Source: an uncultured Bacilli bacterium
GTDB taxonomy: Bacteria; Bacillota_I; Bacilli_A; RFN20; CAG-449
Reading direction: 5' to 3'
NCBI GenBank assembly: GCA_947626895.1
Contig: CANQTY010000005.1
Location: 1-51,224 of the forward strand
DNA: 51,224 nucleotides
Positions 9,101 to 16,515 of the stretch are shown one piece after another. The notes beneath the pieces are model-generated. The model ran no database searches and was not told the DNA's origin. It saw only the letters and a program-made list of their open reading frames with translations. A program made the translations under genes and the position numbers. How positions within the stretch are numbered: the first letter of the stretch is position 1; every line of letters begins with the position of its first letter.

Positions 9101-9131
9101 AATACTAATCAAAGAAAAAGAGGACTATTAA

Positions 9132-9644
9132 ATGGAAGAAACAAAGGAAAACCAATATCATAAGGAGACAAAAAAAGAACTATTTTTTGAAATTATTCGC
9201 TTCTTAATTGTCGGAGGTACTGCCACGATTATTGATTATGCTATATTTTACCTTTTTAGAGAGGTTCTTCTTCCTGCTAGACTTATCGAAAATAATGGAG
9301 TTTGGGATATCTTTTCAATCATTATTGCCACAGCCTTAGGTTTTACGGGAGGATTAATTGTCAATTGGTTATTATCGATTTCTTTTGTCTTTAAAAATGT
9401 CAAAGATAAAAAAGCATCTAGATCTAAAAAATCCTTTATTATCTTTACTCTTATAGGGTTAATTGGACTAGGAATTACAGAACTTGGTATGCTTCTTGGA
9501 GTGAATCTTTTACCCGATTTTGCCATATTTGGAATGGATAAATTATTTAACCTAGCCATGAAAGAATGGGTCATGAAAGTCATTATGACTATCATCGTCT
9601 TAGTTTGGAATTATGTTGGTAGAAAAATCTTTGTTTTTAAATAG
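9132..9644 (+). CDS. GtrA family membrane protein
   Basis: The protein has 170 residues with four spans. The N-terminal FEIIRFLIVGGTATIIDYAI is the hallmark of the GtrA/DPMS family: an RF(l/i)xVGGxxxxxD segment opening the first helix. These proteins help move undecaprenyl- or polyprenyl-linked sugars across the membrane during glycosylation of cell-surface polymers. The second span contains GFTGGLIVNWLLSISFVF and the last ends in WNYVGRKIFVFK, also typical. It stands beside no glycosyltransferase; its neighbour is the NYN gene 51 bases downstream. The substrate is unknown. Confidence 0.88.
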   Translation: MEETKENQYHKETKKELFFEIIRFLIVGGTATIIDYAIFYLFREVLLPARLIENNGVWDIFSIIIATALGFTGGLIVNWLLSISFVFKNVKDKKASRSKKSFIIFTLIGLIGLGITELGMLLGVNLLPDFAIFGMDKLFNLAMKEWVMKVIMTIIVLVWNYVGRKIFVFK

Positions 9645-9695
9645 AGTATCAAGGTAAAAACTATATATATATTAAATAAGGAAGGAGGTGAAATC

Positions 9696-10568
9696 TTGGA
9701 GAATAAAACTGCCATATTTATAGACGCAGAAAATATCACAGCATTCGAGGCTTATCCTCTTATTTTTAAAAACCTAATTTCCAAAGGGTATATCCCTTGT
9801 ATCCGCAAAATGGTAATATCTCAAATCACAGATGAATTTAAAGATTTAACTTCCATTGTTAAACAAAATTATTTTGATCTTGTGTTATCGTATAAGCCTA
9901 TCGAATCAAAAAAAGAAAAGAATAAAAATAATGCTGATTTTCGCTTATATATTGAAGTATGTAAAGTGCTATTTAGTAAAGAATATCAAGATATCAATAC
10001 ATTTGTGATAGGCTCTTCAGATGAAGGATTTACAGAATTAATCATCTTATTAAAGAAAATGGGTAAAAAAGTCTTAGGCATTGGAAATCGCGGAAAAGGA
10101 AGACCTCTTACCTCTACCCAATTTAAACAATTATTTGATGAATTTTATTTTGTTGAAGATATCCTTGAAGCAGAAAAGAAAAAGCAGGAAGAAGCTCTTT
10201 TAGAGGCTAAAAAGAAAGCTGAACAAAAAGCTAATAAAAAAGAAAAGAAAAGAGCTAAAAAGACAAAAACGGTTATAAATAATACTCCAAAAGTAAATAA
10301 TAATGAACCGAAAAAAGAAGTCATCATAGACATTAAACCGATAGAAAAAAATGAAGAGTATTATAAAACCTTAAATAACGCTTTACTTGAATCTGCAAAG
10401 CAAAAGACTAGATTTGAATTTTCAGAATTAAAAAACTATGTGATGAAACGTTATAATCTTCCCTTAACAAAAGGAGATCTTGAAACATTAAATATCGTCA
10501 TTACTCAAGATAATGGAAAAGATTTTGTTAAACTTACCATAGAAAATCCTGAACCAAATCAAAATTAA
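9696..10568 (+). CDS. NYN-domain (PIN-like) protein with C-terminal helical/HTH-like domain
   Basis: The first 155 residues match the NYN/DUF88 (LabA-like) fold. FIDAENI near residue 9 gives the first acidic residue, NADFRLYIEV near 80 the second, and IGSSDEGFTELI near 106 the third. These are the metal-binding acids of a PIN-type RNase. A lysine-rich coiled linker (about 155-215) follows, then a 70-residue C-terminal domain that could be an OST-HTH/LOTUS-like RNA-binding module. The start is a TTG at 9696, chosen because a near-perfect AAGGAGGTG lies five bases upstream. Putative role: RNA cleavage or turnover. Target unknown. Confidence 0.8.
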   Translation: MENKTAIFIDAENITAFEAYPLIFKNLISKGYIPCIRKMVISQITDEFKDLTSIVKQNYFDLVLSYKPIESKKEKNKNNADFRLYIEVCKVLFSKEYQDINTFVIGSSDEGFTELIILLKKMGKKVLGIGNRGKGRPLTSTQFKQLFDEFYFVEDILEAEKKKQEEALLEAKKKAEQKANKKEKKRAKKTKTVINNTPKVNNNEPKKEVIIDIKPIEKNEEYYKTLNNALLESAKQKTRFEFSELKNYVMKRYNLPLTKGDLETLNIVITQDNGKDFVKLTIENPEPNQN

Positions 10569-10588
10569 AAAATTTTACCTTAATACTA

Positions 10589-10611
10589 GGACGGAAATCC
10601 GTCCTTTTTTT
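10589..10611 (+). terminator. Terminator of the NYN gene
   Basis: A six-base GC-rich stem (GGACGG/CCGTCC) with loop AAAT is followed by seven T. This is a textbook intrinsic terminator just downstream of the stop at 10568. Confidence 0.92.
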
Positions 10612-10614
10612 GAG

Positions 10615-10638
10615 AAAAAAAGCACTTTTCAGTGCTTT
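10615..10638 (-). terminator. Terminator of the unknown membrane gene at 10637
   Basis: Stem AAAGCACT/AGTGCTTT with loop TTTC, followed on the minus strand by a T tract (10615-10621). The stem begins within the stop codon of the minus-strand gene. It is back to back with the plus-strand terminator at 10589. Confidence 0.85.
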
Positions 10639-11071
10639 AGGATTTTACTTCTTCTGTTTTTGTAGTAACTTCACTTACCACAGGAGTTTCTTCATCTTTA
10701 ATAAGCTTCATAGGCTTCTTTGCTTGGCGTTTACGTTTTGCCTTGATATCTGCGCGTTTAGAAAAGGCAAAGAAAACAATAGCAAAGTAAATTATGGCAA
10801 TTAAAATCAGCATGAGTCCTAAATTAGCATAGCTAGAACCAAAACCTAACCAAGCGATGAACTCCCCTTGAGATTGATATAAAGGATAAAGAACGTGATT
10901 ATTAAAATTACCATCCATATTCATAATTAAAATACCAAGGGTAGAGAAGGTTAAACCTCCAAGTAAAATAATTCCCCCGATGGAATACCAGATGATTTCC
11001 GCTATCTTCCAGTTCAGTTCTTTTCTTTCTTCTAAAGATCTTTTTTTCTTTTTATTCTTTTCCTTTTGCAT
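10637..11071 (-). CDS. Two-span membrane protein with basic ends, unknown
   Basis: A 144-residue protein with a very basic N-terminus (KEKNKKKKR), spans near 26-50 and 83-104, a short outside loop, and a long charged cytoplasmic tail. No family recognised. AAGGGGAT precedes the ATG. It is the last gene of the unit HAD phosphatase (12875) to unknown protein (12021) to this gene, with an 11-bp gap. Confidence 0.7.
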   Translation of the reverse strand: MQKEKNKKKKRSLEERKELNWKIAEIIWYSIGGIILLGGLTFSTLGILIMNMDGNFNNHVLYPLYQSQGEFIAWLGFGSSYANLGLMLILIAIIYFAIVFFAFSKRADIKAKRKRQAKKPMKLIKDEETPVVSEVTTKTEEVKS

Positions 11072-11082
11072 AACTATCCCCT

Positions 11083-12021
11083 TTATTGAGAATCTTTATT
11101 ATCCTTTTTTTCTTCAGTAGTTTCTTGGTTTTCTACTTTTTCTTCTTGATTTTCTACTTTAGTTTCTTGCTTACTTTGATTTTGTGCATTGAGCATTTCT
11201 TGTTCAAAGTCAGCAAGTTCTTGCCATAATTCAACATAGTCTTTCTTCCAATCTAATTCTGCTACTTGGCAATATTGTGTCCATTTGTTATGTAAGTTAT
11301 CAATATAAGAACGGATGGTTCTTCCTTCTTCTGGCTTTTTATTTCCAGAGATTAAATCGATAACTTCTAAACTTAATTCAACATTCTTTTTGAATTTTTC
11401 GTCTTCAACTTTTGAATGTTCTCTAACAAATTGAATAAAGCTTAAAACTTTTCTTAATTCATTGACAACAAATGTAGATTGAGGATTTTCTTTTCCTTGA
11501 TTTTCATTCATAGTACGGTTGAATTCTTCAAATAAACGTCTAACAGCGTCGGTTAAAACGAGTAATGTAATACTACGATAGAAAACTTCATCTTTTGTGA
11601 TTAATTGTTCGACTTGTTCTTCATGAGTGCCTTGTTGCTTATTGAAATTCATGAAACCACGAACGATATCGTTTAAGGTTTCTCTCAAACCTACGACATA
11701 ATCAAATACCTGATTTGCAAAAGCAGAATCGACGATTAATTTTTCTCCATCAATGTGGCAAACTCTAGCATCATCGCTATAAACTAATTCGACAAAATCA
11801 TTTAAATTCTTACGGATTTTATCTCCAATTTCATTATCCTTTTGTTGGTCTAAAAAATGAGATAATGGAGAATTGGGTTCTAATCCATGAAGCAATGATT
11901 GCTTTCTTTGAAGATAGATATTTTTGTCATAGTTGTCTTTTGGGATTCCATATTCAAGAGTATCACGGATGATAACTGCGACTTGATAAATTCCCATTAA
12001 ATATCTTGTTTCTTGATTCAT
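11083..12021 (-). CDS. Helical protein of unknown function with repetitive tail
   Basis: A soluble protein of 312 residues, mostly alpha-helical by composition, without signal peptide or spans. The C-terminal 40 residues are low complexity, with the unit KVENQE repeated (KVENQEEKVENQE), and are probably disordered. No family recognised. It starts in an ATGA overlap with the upstream HAD phosphatase stop (12018-12021), behind a strong AAGGAGATC, so the two are translationally coupled. The coupling suggests a shared role that I cannot name. Confidence 0.72.
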   Translation of the reverse strand: MNQETRYLMGIYQVAVIIRDTLEYGIPKDNYDKNIYLQRKQSLLHGLEPNSPLSHFLDQQKDNEIGDKIRKNLNDFVELVYSDDARVCHIDGEKLIVDSAFANQVFDYVVGLRETLNDIVRGFMNFNKQQGTHEEQVEQLITKDEVFYRSITLLVLTDAVRRLFEEFNRTMNENQGKENPQSTFVVNELRKVLSFIQFVREHSKVEDEKFKKNVELSLEVIDLISGNKKPEEGRTIRSYIDNLHNKWTQYCQVAELDWKKDYVELWQELADFEQEMLNAQNQSKQETKVENQEEKVENQETTEEKKDNKDSQ

Positions 12022-12875
12022 TTTTGATCTCCTTTTTTTGGGAAGATTTTATCTTCCAAATCACTTACTGCTTTGATAGTTGCCTTAGCGTTTTCTTTTA
12101 CTTCTTTTGGGGCATTTTCCATACAGTACGATTGGTCAAATGCTGCGAAAAGTGGTAAGTCATTCCCCGAGTCTCCCACGACGGCAGTTTCGGTTTCTTC
12201 TAATTTTAGCATAGTAAGAAGTTTTTTTAAAGCATTAGCTTTATTTACATCTTTTTTCATAAACTCGATGGAATTACTAGACCATAAGACTTCATAAGAA
12301 TCCCCAAGAGTCTTAGTGTATTCCTCGGTTTGAGCACGGGCTCTTTCATGAGCTTTTTTTGTAAATCCATAGCAGGGCATAACTTTATAAAAGTGACAAT
12401 CTTCATCGTTTAAGTATTTTTCTAATTGCTTATCACCAATGACGTATCGTTCACTATATTGAAATTGCATCTTCATGATTAACGTAGCGATGAATCTAAA
12501 AATGGGGTTTATTTTTCTCATGGTAATAATTAAAGGTTGTGTATTTGTCATAAATAACCAAATCTTTAATTTCTTATCTTTTTTTGTTGTTTCGTATAAA
12601 TTACGAACTTCTTCTTTAGATAAATAATGTTCTTCGACGACTTCCCCATCTTGATAAAGTACTGCGCCGTTGCAGGCAATCATAGATACAGGATGATTTA
12701 ATTTTTTTTCGATTTTTTTAGCGATTGGATAATTTCTTCCCGAGACTAAAATCAGTTTCCTTCCACTATTTAAGAATCGAATAAGAAACTTTCGATTTTT
12801 AGAAGTTAATATACGGAAAACTCTTTTAGGATAAAATAGAGTTCCGTCTAAATCTGTCGCTAATGTTTGAATCAT
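12018..12875 (-). CDS. Cof-type HAD-IIB phosphatase
   Basis: A second HAD-IIB hydrolase, 285 residues. Motif I is DLDGT (8-12), motif II is VSGRNY, a motif III Lys is present in DVNKANAL, and motif IV is GDSGNDLPLF. The first motif has Thr at position 7 before the nucleophile Asp, as is common. Residues about 115-150 (PIFRFIATLIMKM) are unusually hydrophobic and basic for a cap domain. It is distinct from the paralogue at 953. GGGTGA lies six bases ahead of the ATG. It leads a three-gene unit with two unknown proteins. Substrate unknown. Confidence 0.88.
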   Translation of the reverse strand: MIQTLATDLDGTLFYPKRVFRILTSKNRKFLIRFLNSGRKLILVSGRNYPIAKKIEKKLNHPVSMIACNGAVLYQDGEVVEEHYLSKEEVRNLYETTKKDKKLKIWLFMTNTQPLIITMRKINPIFRFIATLIMKMQFQYSERYVIGDKQLEKYLNDEDCHFYKVMPCYGFTKKAHERARAQTEEYTKTLGDSYEVLWSSNSIEFMKKDVNKANALKKLLTMLKLEETETAVVGDSGNDLPLFAAFDQSYCMENAPKEVKENAKATIKAVSDLEDKIFPKKGDQK

Positions 12876-12892
12876 TTAATTCACCCAAAAAG

Positions 12893-12901
12893 ACTATAGC
12901 A
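12893..12901 (-). promoter_or_regulatory. Extended -10 promoter of the HAD unit
   Basis: TGC-TATAGT on the minus strand (hexamer at 12893-12898), 18 bases upstream of the ATG. No good -35 is seen, as expected for an extended -10. Confidence 0.5.
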
Positions 12902-12975
12902 CAAATAACTATTAAAATTCTATGAAATGAGTCTTCAAATAAAAAATAATCTTCATTTTGCCTTCACTTTGTCTA

Positions 12976-13941
12976 TTATTCTTTGATAAAGTCCTTAAAA
13001 TAACGGGCAATAATTCTTCTTTTAATGAGCAATAGTTGAGAAGTTGCTAAAGTAAAATAATATTGATTTTCATTTATTTCTTCGTTTTTTAATAAAGTAT
13101 GTGTTTCATAAAATAAGGATTTTAAATCTTCTTGAACGAATTTTGGATATAAACTTGCAATAATAAATCCTTTATCTTTATTAAAAAATCCTAAAACCAA
13201 AGGAATGTTTTCTTCTTTGTTATCTATGGTTGTACCCTTTTCATCACTTTCAAAGCTTTGAATATGCATTACTATTCCTTCTTTTTTAGCAAAATCTAAG
13301 GCATCTTTAGATATCACACTTGCACCACTTAAAAGTAATATTTCTAGTTCTTTATAAGATAGATGTTGGTAAGGTTTGATTCTTTTTAAAGGAGTTTGCA
13401 AAAATGGGTAAACTCCTTTTACATCTTTATAAAGATAAACATCTTGATCAAATGCTTTTCCATAAATTAAAGCACTTAAATCTGAATTTCCTCTTCCTAA
13501 GGTGATAACTTCTTGTTTTTCTGTACGAGCAATAAAACCTGGAACAATCACAACATCATAAATTTTAAAAGCTTCTTTTATGGCGCTTACATCATAAGAA
13601 ATAACTTTTCCGTTTCCATACTCTTCATTAGCTAAAATGCCGTTTTCTAGATAAGAAAGCGCAATTGCATTTATTTTTTGTTCTTTTAAAAATGCACAAA
13701 ATGTTAAAGAAGAAATGATTTCTCCAGAAGCTAATAAACGATCTTTTTCCTTTAATGAAATCATTTCATTTCCAAGTAAAGAAAGTGTATCTGTACTATA
13801 TGGGAAACCACTTCTTCCCATCGCTGAAACTATGCATAATTTTTTAATGTTTTTATCTTTATTCAAAATTTCTAGAACTAGATTCATTTGTTTTCTAGTT
13901 GCTAAAGCTAAACCACCAAATTTATAGATTTTTAAATTCAA
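12976..13941 (-). CDS. Aspartokinase-like protein, divergent and short
   Basis: The amino-acid-kinase fold is clear. KFGGLAL (7-13) replaces the usual KFGGTSV, then come SAMGRSGFPYSTD, ASGEIIS, a PGF block and GRGNSDLSA (usually GRGGSD). Order and spacing follow Bacillus DapG. At 321 residues it is about 80 shorter than DapG (404), and the C-terminal ACT region is poorly preserved. Aspartokinase phosphorylates aspartate for Lys/Met/Thr synthesis, but the changed KFGGTS and regulatory regions make activity uncertain. No dap, asd or hom gene is nearby. The start is a TTG at 13941 behind AGGTGA. It may be a degenerate or repurposed enzyme. Confidence 0.78.
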   Translation of the reverse strand: MNLKIYKFGGLALATRKQMNLVLEILNKDKNIKKLCIVSAMGRSGFPYSTDTLSLLGNEMISLKEKDRLLASGEIISSLTFCAFLKEQKINAIALSYLENGILANEEYGNGKVISYDVSAIKEAFKIYDVVIVPGFIARTEKQEVITLGRGNSDLSALIYGKAFDQDVYLYKDVKGVYPFLQTPLKRIKPYQHLSYKELEILLLSGASVISKDALDFAKKEGIVMHIQSFESDEKGTTIDNKEENIPLVLGFFNKDKGFIIASLYPKFVQEDLKSLFYETHTLLKNEEINENQYYFTLATSQLLLIKRRIIARYFKDFIKE

Positions 13942-13973
13942 AAGAAGTCACCTAAATCAACATATGACTTCTT
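13942..13973 (-). promoter_or_regulatory. Hairpin between apbE and the aspartokinase-like gene, covering its ribosome binding site
   Basis: Arms AAGAAGTCA (13942-13950) and TGACTTCTT (13965-13973) form a nine-base stem. It lies nine bases after the apbE stop and could end apbE transcription, although the T run on the minus strand is short. Read as RNA for the next gene, the 3' arm overlaps the AGGTGA ahead of the TTG start. Confidence 0.55.
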
Positions 13974-13981
13974 TTTCTTTT

Positions 13982-15226
13982 TTAGAAGAAAGAAAGTTTC
14001 ATTTCACTTGCTTCATCAATACTTACAAAATCGCTTAATGAAGAATCAACATAGCAATGAATTCCATCTTCATCATCCATATAAATTGTTTTTACATTAA
14101 ATAAATTTGATAGAGTTTTACCCTCCTCGATAGAACACATCATTAAAGCTGTAGATAATGCATCACAACTAGCGCCATCTAGGTTAGAATTACTAAAAAC
14201 ACTCACTGAGCGATGATAAGATTGGTTTTGTAAATTATTTCCCACATTTACGCCCGTTGGGTATCCTGTCATGGGATTAATAATATGATGATATCGAATC
14301 CCATCACTTGTTAAATAATAGTTTTGATAATCTCCAGAAGTAGAAAAAGAAAATTTTCCTTGATAAGCAAAATGTAAAAATTCATCTTCCTTTTGTCTTA
14401 AAGGATATAAAGGATTGCAAATGGATATATTCCAAGTATCAAAATAAGAATCACCATAAGAAGTTAAAGAAGATTGTCCTAAAGAAAATAAAGAATGTTC
14501 ATCATCCATTATTTCACTTAGAATATCATTTACTCTACCTTTTGCAATTCCTCCAAAAGTGATACTGATAGTTTTATTTTCAATCTGACTAAATTTAACG
14601 CTTTTATTGATATCATCAAAAGTAAATATTTCTTTTATTTCCTCAATAGAGGGAGTATTATTTAATGCTTTATTAATTTCTTCTTCACTAGGGGTAATAT
14701 CTATTGTTCTTCCTTTATATTGACTAATATAAGAATCCCATAAAGAAGATAATTCACCAATACAAAAATTAAATTTACCTTCTGTTTTCAGCGTTAAATC
14801 ATAAGCAATTTTTAATAAATCATATGTTTCTTTTTCTAATGAGATAAATTCTTCATCCCCATAATGATTATTTAAATATGCGACATTATGCAATAAAGAA
14901 CCATCTGCTTTTTTAAAATAGGTATGTCGATCAAAACACATCGATAAATAGACGATTTCTTTTTTACATTCATTGAGTTTTGTTTCTAAGGAAGTCTTAT
15001 AACTTTCATGAAGATAGTTATAAGAAATAATTTCTGCTTGATCAAAAGCAAAATAAATGGGTAATTCCTTTTCATTACCATTTTCATCTATTTGAAAAGG
15101 AGTATATTCATTAAAAAAAACATTCATTGGTGTCATAAGGACATTTGTCCATGACATTTCTTTATCTTCAATATTGCATGAAGTTAATAAAGCTAGACAA
15201 AGAAAACCTAATAAATGCTTTTTCAT
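13982..15226 (-). CDS. apbE: FAD:protein FMN transferase, lipoprotein
   Basis: The protein has 414 residues. A lipoprotein signal ends in LTSC, so Cys17 is lipidated and the enzyme faces outside the membrane. ApbE hallmarks are GGIAKGRVND, HHIINPMTGYPTG and GASCDALSTALMM, the last holding the metal-binding Asp/Thr pair. ApbE transfers FMN from FAD to a Thr in (S/T)GAT-type motifs of RnfG, RnfD and FMN-binding domains. The rnf cluster at 27-32 kb provides obvious clients. It is longer than many ApbE proteins (about 330-350), with extra N-terminal sequence after the anchor. GGAGG lies five bases before the ATG. Confidence 0.93.
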   Translation of the reverse strand: MKKHLLGFLCLALLTSCNIEDKEMSWTNVLMTPMNVFFNEYTPFQIDENGNEKELPIYFAFDQAEIISYNYLHESYKTSLETKLNECKKEIVYLSMCFDRHTYFKKADGSLLHNVAYLNNHYGDEEFISLEKETYDLLKIAYDLTLKTEGKFNFCIGELSSLWDSYISQYKGRTIDITPSEEEINKALNNTPSIEEIKEIFTFDDINKSVKFSQIENKTISITFGGIAKGRVNDILSEIMDDEHSLFSLGQSSLTSYGDSYFDTWNISICNPLYPLRQKEDEFLHFAYQGKFSFSTSGDYQNYYLTSDGIRYHHIINPMTGYPTGVNVGNNLQNQSYHRSVSVFSNSNLDGASCDALSTALMMCSIEEGKTLSNLFNVKTIYMDDEDGIHCYVDSSLSDFVSIDEASEMKLSFF

Positions 15227-15245
15227 AACGCCCTCCTAGAAAATC

Positions 15246-15251
15246 ATTATA
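15246..15251 (-). promoter_or_regulatory. -10 box of apbE
   Basis: A perfect TATAAT on the minus strand 20 bases ahead of the ATG, without a good -35. It lies in the 65-bp gap after hpf, so apbE probably has its own start. Confidence 0.5.
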
Positions 15252-15291
15252 CACGATTTTTAGGAAATGTGGGCTTTATTTAACTTTTTGA

Positions 15292-15828
15292 TTATTTTTT
15301 TACTTGGATAACGCCATATCCTCCATCATTACGTTTATAAAGAACACTAATTAAATCGTCCTCGGCATCATGATAGATGTAAAAACTATGTCCAAGAGCT
15401 TCCATCTTTGTAATCGCTACTTCCATTTCAATTGGTTCTAATTCAATTTCTTTTACACGAACGATTTGATCATTATCAGCAGTTTCTTCTCCTTCAAATT
15501 GATCAAAAGCAATCGAACTAGAAAGATTTACATGATGTCTTCTACTGATTTTAGTTTTTAATTTACGCATTTGACCTTCAAGTTTATCAATTGCAAGATC
15601 TAACGCCTCATAAAAATCACTCGCGGATACTTCAACACGGAAATCCATCATTTTTGTAAAAATCGTGATTTCTACTTTTTGCATTTCGCGATAGGTTTTA
15701 ACTAATACTTTTGCAGTTACACTTTCATCAATAATGAAGTATTTATCCATCTTGGATAGCTTAGTCTCAGTCGCTTTTTTCATCGCTTGAGTAATGGTAA
15801 CATTTTTTCCTGTAATTTGAAATTTCAT
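15292..15828 (-). CDS. hpf: Ribosome hibernation promoting factor, long form
   Basis: The protein has 178 residues and two domains. The N-terminal S30AE/YfiA domain (about 1-110, MKFQITGKNVTITQAM) binds the ribosome decoding site. The C-terminal dimerisation domain (about 120-178, EALGHSFYIYHDAEDD) pairs two 70S ribosomes into inactive 100S particles. The long form is typical of Firmicutes. It stands alone behind a good promoter with a striking 25-bp palindrome at the start site, so expression is probably tightly controlled. AAAGGAG precedes the ATG. Confidence 0.96.
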   Translation of the reverse strand: MKFQITGKNVTITQAMKKATETKLSKMDKYFIIDESVTAKVLVKTYREMQKVEITIFTKMMDFRVEVSASDFYEALDLAIDKLEGQMRKLKTKISRRHHVNLSSSIAFDQFEGEETADNDQIVRVKEIELEPIEMEVAITKMEALGHSFYIYHDAEDDLISVLYKRNDGGYGVIQVKK

Positions 15829-15855
15829 AAGTTTTGTCTCCTTTCAATGATTCTT

Positions 15856-15880
15856 ATGTGTAAGAATATTTCTTACACAT
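15856..15880 (-). promoter_or_regulatory. Perfect 25-bp palindrome at the hpf transcription start
   Basis: Arms ATGTGTAAGAA (15856-15866) and TTCTTACACAT (15870-15880) are perfectly complementary around a 3-base centre. It lies two bases downstream of the -10 box and spans the predicted start site, ending 28 bases before the ATG. It is either an operator for a dimeric regulator or a stem-loop at the 5' end of the hpf mRNA. Confidence 0.75.
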
Positions 15881-15882
15881 TT

Positions 15883-15911
15883 ATTATAATTTATTTTCTT
15901 TATTTTGAGAA
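15883..15911 (-). promoter_or_regulatory. Promoter of hpf
   Basis: -10 TATAAT (15883-15888), 17-base spacer, -35 TTCTCA (15906-15911). The -10 abuts the palindrome. Confidence 0.68.
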
Positions 15912-15963
15912 GTAGGTGCTTTTATTAAATTTATCAAATCTCCCTAACTTTACGCATTTTTTA

Positions 15964-15992
15964 TTGCATTATTTTTTTTGATTTACTATAGT
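15964..15992 (+). promoter_or_regulatory. Promoter of the flavin-reductase-like gene
   Basis: -35 TTGCAT (15964-15969), 17 bases, -10 TATAGT (15987-15992). AAGGAG follows ahead of the ATG at 16013. It is divergent from hpf. Confidence 0.7.
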
Positions 15993-16012
15993 TTAAACAA
16001 GGAGAAAAATTT

Positions 16013-16450
16013 ATGGCTGATTATGTAAATATGGGCGCAAATGTGGTTGCGATGGAAAAAGACCATCATAAATATGCGATGACTTGTGCCTGGTGTATGC
16101 AATGTGATTATGAAGAACTCTTACTTTTAATTGGTGGCCAATCAATTACAGGTCATCATCTTTCTGTCGGGGATATTATTGGTGTTTCTGCATTAAGCAA
16201 AGCTCAAGGGGATATTGCTAATCATTTTGGAGATCAACATTCTGATATAGTCGATAAGTTTGTTGGTCAAACTTATCATCAAGAAGGAAGTGCTCTTTTA
16301 ATTGATGGAGCAAAAGTAAATATGGTATGTGAAGTAAAAGATATTACTCATGTAAAGGAAAATGATGAAGATTTCTTAGTCCATGTAAAAATCTTATCTT
16401 CCAAAGTAGATGATAAAGTCGACTTCTTATCTAGAAGTGACATGCGTTAA
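16013..16450 (+). CDS. Flavin reductase-like (FMN-binding split barrel) protein
   Basis: A protein of 145 residues with the pattern of the flavin reductase-like split-barrel domain: CAWCMQCDYEELLLLIG followed by GDIIGVSALSKAQGDIANHFG and a C-terminal block on secondary-structure spacing. In the family this region binds FMN and the final FG loop stacks on it. Three cysteines (CAWCMQC) near residue 25 are unusual and might be redox active. It lies divergent from hpf with its own promoter and terminator, and no obvious oxygenase partner is near. NAD(P)H:flavin oxidoreductase or a flavin-dependent stress protein are both possible. Confidence 0.75.
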   Translation: MADYVNMGANVVAMEKDHHKYAMTCAWCMQCDYEELLLLIGGQSITGHHLSVGDIIGVSALSKAQGDIANHFGDQHSDIVDKFVGQTYHQEGSALLIDGAKVNMVCEVKDITHVKENDEDFLVHVKILSSKVDDKVDFLSRSDMR

Positions 16451-16466
16451 AAACTAAATCAAAAAG

Positions 16467-16505
16467 AAAAAGCTACTATGTATTTTATGAACGTAATAGC
16501 TTTTT
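16467..16505. terminator. Bidirectional terminator
   Basis: Arms AAAAAGCTA and TAGCTTTTT, continued by TATGT/ACGTA after one mismatch, form a long stem with A and T runs on its two flanks. It can end both the plus gene at 16450 and the minus lipoprotein gene at 16516. Confidence 0.82.
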
Positions 16506-16515
16506 ATATGCCTTT

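Noticed and set aside
8975-9131. T-box leader for proS
   Set aside because: The 157 bases upstream hold no long stem-loop or specifier structure, and the gene ahead is divergent.
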